Shown here: positions 60,479-64,000 of the stretch, in pieces
Layout of the letters: each line of letters begins with the position of its first letter
Position numbering within the stretch: the first letter of the stretch is position 1
Assembly (NCBI RefSeq): GCF_002975205.1
Contig: NZ_PCOC01000002.1
Span: 1,255,001-1,319,000 of the forward strand
Direction: 5' to 3'
Length of the DNA stretch: 64,000 bases
Origin: Ochrobactrum vermis
GTDB lineage: Bacteria; Pseudomonadota; Alphaproteobacteria; Rhizobiales; Rhizobiaceae
Notes under the pieces: generated by a model
Seen by the model: the letters and a program-made list of their open reading frames with translations, nothing else
Database searches by the model: none
Told to the model about the DNA's origin: nothing
Program-made: the position numbers and the translations under genes

Positions 60479-61324
60479 ATGAGCGCCGAACCAAGCCGTA
60501 TTCAACCGGAAAACACACGCAAGACAGCAATCGCGCTCAAGGATGTGCAGATTTCGTTCAAGCTGGCCGATGGCGGTCGTTTCGACGCCGTTGCCGAAAG
60601 CAATCTTGAAGTTGCAGAAAACGAATTCGTTGCAATCGTCGGCCCGACAGGTTGTGGCAAATCCACATTGCTCAATGCTGTTGCCGGGCTTCTCGTGCCG
60701 GCCGGTGGCACCGTCGAAATAAACGGCCAGCAGCTACAAGGTCTCAATCGCAAGGCAGGCTACCTCTTTCAGCAGGATGCGCTCATGCCCTGGAAGACCG
60801 TGCTGGACAATGTCTCCATCGGGCTGGAAATTGCAGGCACGCCAAAAGCGCGGGCACGCGAACAGGCTCGCGAATGGCTTGGCCGCGTCGGCCTTGCAAG
60901 TTTTGGCGATCGTTATCCGCATATGCTTTCTGGTGGACAGCGCAAGCGTGTCGGCCTTGCGCAGGTGTTGATCCGCAATCCGAAATATTTGCTGATGGAC
61001 GAACCCTTCGGCCCGCTCGATGCGCAGACACGCGTGATCATGGGTGACCTCCTGCTCGATCTGTGGTCGCAGGACAAGAAGGCGGTCATGTTCGTGACCC
61101 ACGATCTGGAAGAGGCCATCGCGCTGGCGGATCGCGTCGTCATCATGACAGCCGGGCCGCGTGCCCGCATCATGGCGGAATACAAGATCTCCCTCTCCCG
61201 CCCGCGCGAGATTTCCGAAATTCGTCTCGACGATCAGTTTCATGAAATTCATCGCGAAATATGGAGTGCGCTCAAGGAAGAGGTTCTCAAGGGCTATCAG
61301 CAGACGAGTGGGGAAAAGAAATGA
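60479..61324 (+). CDS. NitT/TauT-type ABC ATPase (system 2)
   Basis: A 281-residue ATPase with Walker A GPTGCGKSTLLNA, signature LSGGQRKRVGLAQVL and Walker B YLLMDEPFGPLDAQTR, plus FVTHDLEEAIALADR. It has no strong ribosome-binding site before the ATG. It overlaps the next gene by 4 bp (ATGA). First gene of the second transporter. Confidence 0.9.
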   Translation: MSAEPSRIQPENTRKTAIALKDVQISFKLADGGRFDAVAESNLEVAENEFVAIVGPTGCGKSTLLNAVAGLLVPAGGTVEINGQQLQGLNRKAGYLFQQDALMPWKTVLDNVSIGLEIAGTPKARAREQAREWLGRVGLASFGDRYPHMLSGGQRKRVGLAQVLIRNPKYLLMDEPFGPLDAQTRVIMGDLLLDLWSQDKKAVMFVTHDLEEAIALADRVVIMTAGPRARIMAEYKISLSRPREISEIRLDDQFHEIHREIWSALKEEVLKGYQQTSGEKK

Positions 61325-62112
61325 AAAAGCCTATGCTGTTTCTGGCGCAGCTCAGCGTGGCTGTGGTCGTTATTCTGGTCTGGCATCTCTTCACCGCTAC
61401 CCATCTGCTGGGCAATCCGGCCAAAGCAAAGTTCTTCTTTGCGACACCGGGCGATGTGGCGCAGCGCATCTATAAATGGTTCATGGATGGAACGATCTGG
61501 TATCACCTCGGCATCACCCTGCTCGAGGCCATGCTGGCCTTTGCCATCGGCGCAATCGGCGGCGTGCTGATCGGCTTCTGGTTTGCACGCAAACCCCTGC
61601 TTGCAGCGATCTTCGACCCCTATGTGAAGGCGGCCAATTCTCTGCCGCGCGTCGTGCTGGCGCCTATCTTTGCGCTGTGGCTCGGCCTCGGCATCTGGTC
61701 GAAGGTGGCGCTCGGCGTTTCGCTGGTCTTCTTCATCGTCTTCTTCAACGTCTATCAGGGCGTGAAGGAAGTGAACCAGACGGTACTCGCCAATGCACGT
61801 ATGCTCGGCATGAACGAACGCCAGCTCCTGCGCAATGTCTATCTGCCATCTGCGCTGTCATGGATGTTTTCAAGCCTGCACACGGCGGTCGGCTTTGCCG
61901 TCGTCGGCGCGGTGGTCGGCGAATATCTCGGCTCGTCGGCGGGACTCGGCTACCTGATCCATCAGGCGGAAGGCGTGTTCGATGTGACCGGTGTCTTCGC
62001 CGGGATGCTGGTGCTGACGGCATTCGTGCTGGTTATCGACTGGGGCGTATCCATTGTCGAAGAGCGCCTGCTTGTCTGGCGTCCGAAAGCGACAGGGCAC
62101 AATGGTGTGTAG
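61321..62112 (+). CDS. NitT/TauT-type ABC permease (system 2)
   Basis: A 263-residue permease with six segments, NSLPRVVLAPIFALWLGLGIWSK as the family hallmark and the loop ARMLGMNERQLLRNVYLPSAL. The ATG at 61321 follows GGGGAAAAG; a longer frame begins within the ATPase gene. Only moderately similar to the system 1 permease by eye, so the pair is not a recent duplication. Confidence 0.9.
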   Translation: MKKPMLFLAQLSVAVVVILVWHLFTATHLLGNPAKAKFFFATPGDVAQRIYKWFMDGTIWYHLGITLLEAMLAFAIGAIGGVLIGFWFARKPLLAAIFDPYVKAANSLPRVVLAPIFALWLGLGIWSKVALGVSLVFFIVFFNVYQGVKEVNQTVLANARMLGMNERQLLRNVYLPSALSWMFSSLHTAVGFAVVGAVVGEYLGSSAGLGYLIHQAEGVFDVTGVFAGMLVLTAFVLVIDWGVSIVEERLLVWRPKATGHNGV

Positions 62113-62140
62113 CACCGTAACGGAATTCAAGGAGGAAACC

Positions 62141-63181
62141 ATGAGGACAACGCGTAGAGATATTTTGCTGGGCGCCGCCGCTTTCGGGCTTGCGGGCATC
62201 GCCTCGCGCCTGCCTGCCTATGCGCAGGATGCATCCGCGACACCGGAGAAGCCGGAGCTGATGTTCGGCGTCGGGGGCAAGCCGCTCTTCTATTATCTTC
62301 CCCTCACCATTGCCGAGCGCAAGGGCTTCTTCGAGGAAGAAGGCATCAAGGCCACCATCAATGATTTCGGTGGCGGGGCAAAGTCCCTGCAGGCGCTGAT
62401 CGGCGGTTCTGTTGATGTGGTGACCGGCGCTTACGAACACACCATTCGCATGCAGAACAAGGGGCAGGACATCAAGGCCGTCTGCGAACTTGGCCGCTTT
62501 CCGGGCATCTGCATCGGTGTGCGCAAGGACCTTGCCGGTGAGATCAAGACGATTGCCGATCTCAAGGGTCAGAATGTCGGCGTTACGGCGCCCGGCTCTT
62601 CGACATCGCTGTTGTTGCAATATGCGCTCATCAAGAACGGCCTCCCCGAAGATGCCGCTTCGATCATCGGCGTCGGTGGTGGCGCAAGTGCAGTCGCAGC
62701 CATCAAGAAGGGCGAAATCGCCGCTCTCGTCCATCTCGATCCGGTCATCACGCGACTGGAAGTGGATGGCGACATTACGTTGCTTCTGGATACGCGCACG
62801 GAAGAAGGCACCCGCCAGCTCTTTGGCGGTACCAACCCGGCTGCAACCGTTTACCTGCAGCAAAGCTTCATCGATGCAAATCCGGTTACGACGCAGCGTG
62901 TCGTGAATGCATTTGTCAAATCGCTGAACTGGATTCACAAGGCGTCCGCCGATGACGTCGCTGACGCTGTGCCGGAGGAATATCTGCTGGGCGACCGTGC
63001 ACTTTACAAGACCGGTTTCGAGAAGTCCCGCGCCATGTATTCCGAAAAAGGCCTGATTGCGGAAGACGGCTTCAAAAGCCTGTTCGAAATGCTCAAGGCG
63101 CTCGACCCGGAACTGGCAAGTGCGGATATCTCGTTTGCACAGACCTTCGATCCGCGCTTCGTGGAAGCTGCAAAAGTATAA
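62141..63181 (+). CDS. NitT/TauT-type ABC substrate-binding protein (system 2)
   Basis: A 346-residue periplasmic protein with a twin-arginine-type signal (TTRRDILLGAAAFG, cleavage after YAQ near residue 29). PLFYYLPLTIAERKGFFEEEGIKA and the GGSVDVVTGAYEHT segment place it among SsuA/ThiY-like binding proteins. AAGGAGG before the ATG at 62141. It is encoded last, unlike in system 1. Confidence 0.88.
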   Translation: MRTTRRDILLGAAAFGLAGIASRLPAYAQDASATPEKPELMFGVGGKPLFYYLPLTIAERKGFFEEEGIKATINDFGGGAKSLQALIGGSVDVVTGAYEHTIRMQNKGQDIKAVCELGRFPGICIGVRKDLAGEIKTIADLKGQNVGVTAPGSSTSLLLQYALIKNGLPEDAASIIGVGGGASAVAAIKKGEIAALVHLDPVITRLEVDGDITLLLDTRTEEGTRQLFGGTNPAATVYLQQSFIDANPVTTQRVVNAFVKSLNWIHKASADDVADAVPEEYLLGDRALYKTGFEKSRAMYSEKGLIAEDGFKSLFEMLKALDPELASADISFAQTFDPRFVEAAKV

Positions 63182-63190
63182 ATCCGCTTT

Positions 63191-63214
63191 GGGCAGGGTT
63201 GCTCCCTGCCCTTT
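63191..63214. terminator. Intrinsic terminator between convergent genes
   Basis: GGGCAGGG and CCCTGCCC form a perfect 8-bp stem with a 5-nt loop, followed by TTT, 9 bp after the binding-protein stop codon and before the convergent LysR gene. Confidence 0.72.
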
Positions 63215-63234
63215 GCAACTTCGTTGCCGATAGT

Positions 63235-64000
63235 TCAAAAGCGGCTTTTGGCAAAGCGCTCCTGCAGCCATTTGGCAGCCGGTCCCTGCCGTCGCCGCTT
63301 GTTCCAGATCAGTTCGAGCGCGACCGGATGCGCACCTTCGTCGAATTGCAGTTTCGGAATGACGAGTTCCGGCGCCAGCGGCGAGTCCTTCAAGATATGT
63401 TCGGGAATGAACGCCCAGCCGATCCCTCGCGTGAGGATCTGCAGGATGACCCAGTGGCTTTCGACCCACCAGACCTCGGCACCGACCCGCAGACGGCGGC
63501 TTTCAGCCGTATCGCTGTGTTTCCGGGCCATGATCTGGCGATAGGATCTCAAATCTTCCCAGCTCACTGCCGCATGGGCCAAAGGGTGCTCATGCCCGCA
63601 GACCAGCACCAGAGGCACCCAGCCGATCGTATGGAAGCCGAGCTCATCCGGCATCTGCTCGGCACGCCACATGACGCCGAGATCCGCCTTTCCATCAAGG
63701 ACAAGCCCGCTTATAGCGGTTGACGGCGGAAATTTCAGCTCAAGCTCGACATGTGGAAATTCTTGCGCAAAGGCTGCAAACAATGTAGCAATGGCTGGCT
63801 CAGGGTAAAGCTCGTCTATTGCAACGACGAGACGGCTCTCAACATCGTCGCCAAAGTTTCTGGCGACGGAAACCAGATGCTCACGCCGGGCGAGCAGCAG
63901 TCGCGCTTCCGGCAACAGTCGGGCACCTGCCTCCGTCAGCACTGGGTTGCGGGATGCCCGGCTGAACAGTTTGACGTCGAGATCGTCTTCCAGTGACGAA
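63235..64000 (-). CDS. LysR-family regulator, 5' end outside window
   Basis: The frame is open to the right edge. Visible are the end of the helix-turn-helix domain (LEDDLDVKLFSRASRNPVLTEAG) and the complete effector domain with ELYPEPAIATLFAAFAQEFPHVELEL. About 40 N-terminal residues are missing. It is convergent with the second NitT/TauT transporter and may regulate a gene beyond the window. C-terminal ARG/LYS-rich tail (NKRRRQGPAAKWLQERF). Confidence 0.85.
   Translation of the reverse strand, partial: SSLEDDLDVKLFSRASRNPVLTEAGARLLPEARLLLARREHLVSVARNFGDDVESRLVVAIDELYPEPAIATLFAAFAQEFPHVELELKFPPSTAISGLVLDGKADLGVMWRAEQMPDELGFHTIGWVPLVLVCGHEHPLAHAAVSWEDLRSYRQIMARKHSDTAESRRLRVGAEVWWVESHWVILQILTRGIGWAFIPEHILKDSPLAPELVIPKLQFDEGAHPVALELIWNKRRRQGPAAKWLQERFAKSRF

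Noticed and set aside
1..64000. CRISPR arrays, tRNA or rRNA genes, prophage
   Set aside because: No regularly spaced repeats, cloverleaf-type sequences, rRNA stretches or phage structural genes were seen; intergenic gaps are short and mostly explained by promoters, repeats or terminators.

Overview
The window looks like a chromosomal segment of an Ochrobactrum/Brucella-type alphaproteobacterium (Brucellaceae). The pointers are three copies of a 106-bp double-hairpin repeat that resembles the Bru-RS palindromic elements of Brucella, the GC-rich codon use, and the gene families present. No rRNA, tRNA or CRISPR array was seen. Two insertion sequences are present: an IS630-type element (18925-19971) and an ISNCY/IS1202-type element (about 54101-56182).

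Positions 1-35900 form a large catabolic region that converges on anthranilate (2-aminobenzoate). It has five parts. (1) 1-4730: a class I aminotransferase (5' end outside the window), an amino-acid ABC binding protein and permease, a kynureninase-like PLP enzyme and a GntR regulator. (2) 4786-13584, minus strand: a seven-gene operon encoding a 2-aminobenzoyl-CoA monooxygenase/reductase-type flavoprotein, an SDR, an enoyl-CoA hydratase, an acyl-CoA dehydrogenase, a RidA-like protein, a hydratase/3-hydroxyacyl-CoA dehydrogenase fusion and a 3-oxoadipyl-CoA-type thiolase. This is the lower, CoA-bound part of aerobic anthranilate degradation. (3) 13850-18915, plus strand: indolepyruvate ferredoxin oxidoreductase alpha and beta and an aromatic-acid MFS transporter, divergent from (2). 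(4) 20006-25633: a two-component flavin monooxygenase (oxygenase plus FMN reductase), an alpha/beta hydrolase and an MFS transporter in one operon, with MarR and LuxR regulators. (5) 25679-34724, minus strand: a nine-gene unit made of FAD monooxygenase, cupin, branched-chain-type ABC transporter (five genes), 2-aminobenzoate-CoA ligase and an arylformamidase-like hydrolase, divergent from an AraC-type regulator. My reading is that several routes (kynurenine, N-formyl or N-acyl anthranilates, an unidentified N-heteroaromatic) feed anthranilate, which is activated to its CoA ester and degraded by operon (2). The upstream substrates are inference.

Positions 36000-47000 hold smaller units: an EamA permease; an ECF sigma/anti-sigma operon with YceI, a COG4315-type secreted protein and cytochrome b561; a cupin; an Fsr-like MFS exporter; a regulator plus beta-propeller pair divergent from a small membrane protein and a DUF899 thioredoxin-like protein; a LysR regulator; and a SnoaL-like protein.

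Positions 47089-53971 carry a glycerol-3-phosphate/glycerophosphodiester uptake operon (ugpB-A-E-Q-C) divergent from a HAD phosphatase and a SorC-family regulator. After the ISNCY element come a haloacetate-dehalogenase-family protein with an altered catalytic acid (56311-57246) and two adjacent NitT/TauT-type ABC transporters with different gene orders (57493-60233 and 60479-63181). The window ends in a LysR gene cut by its right edge. Starts were chosen from ribosome-binding sites and overlaps; product names rest on motif recognition, not database searches.
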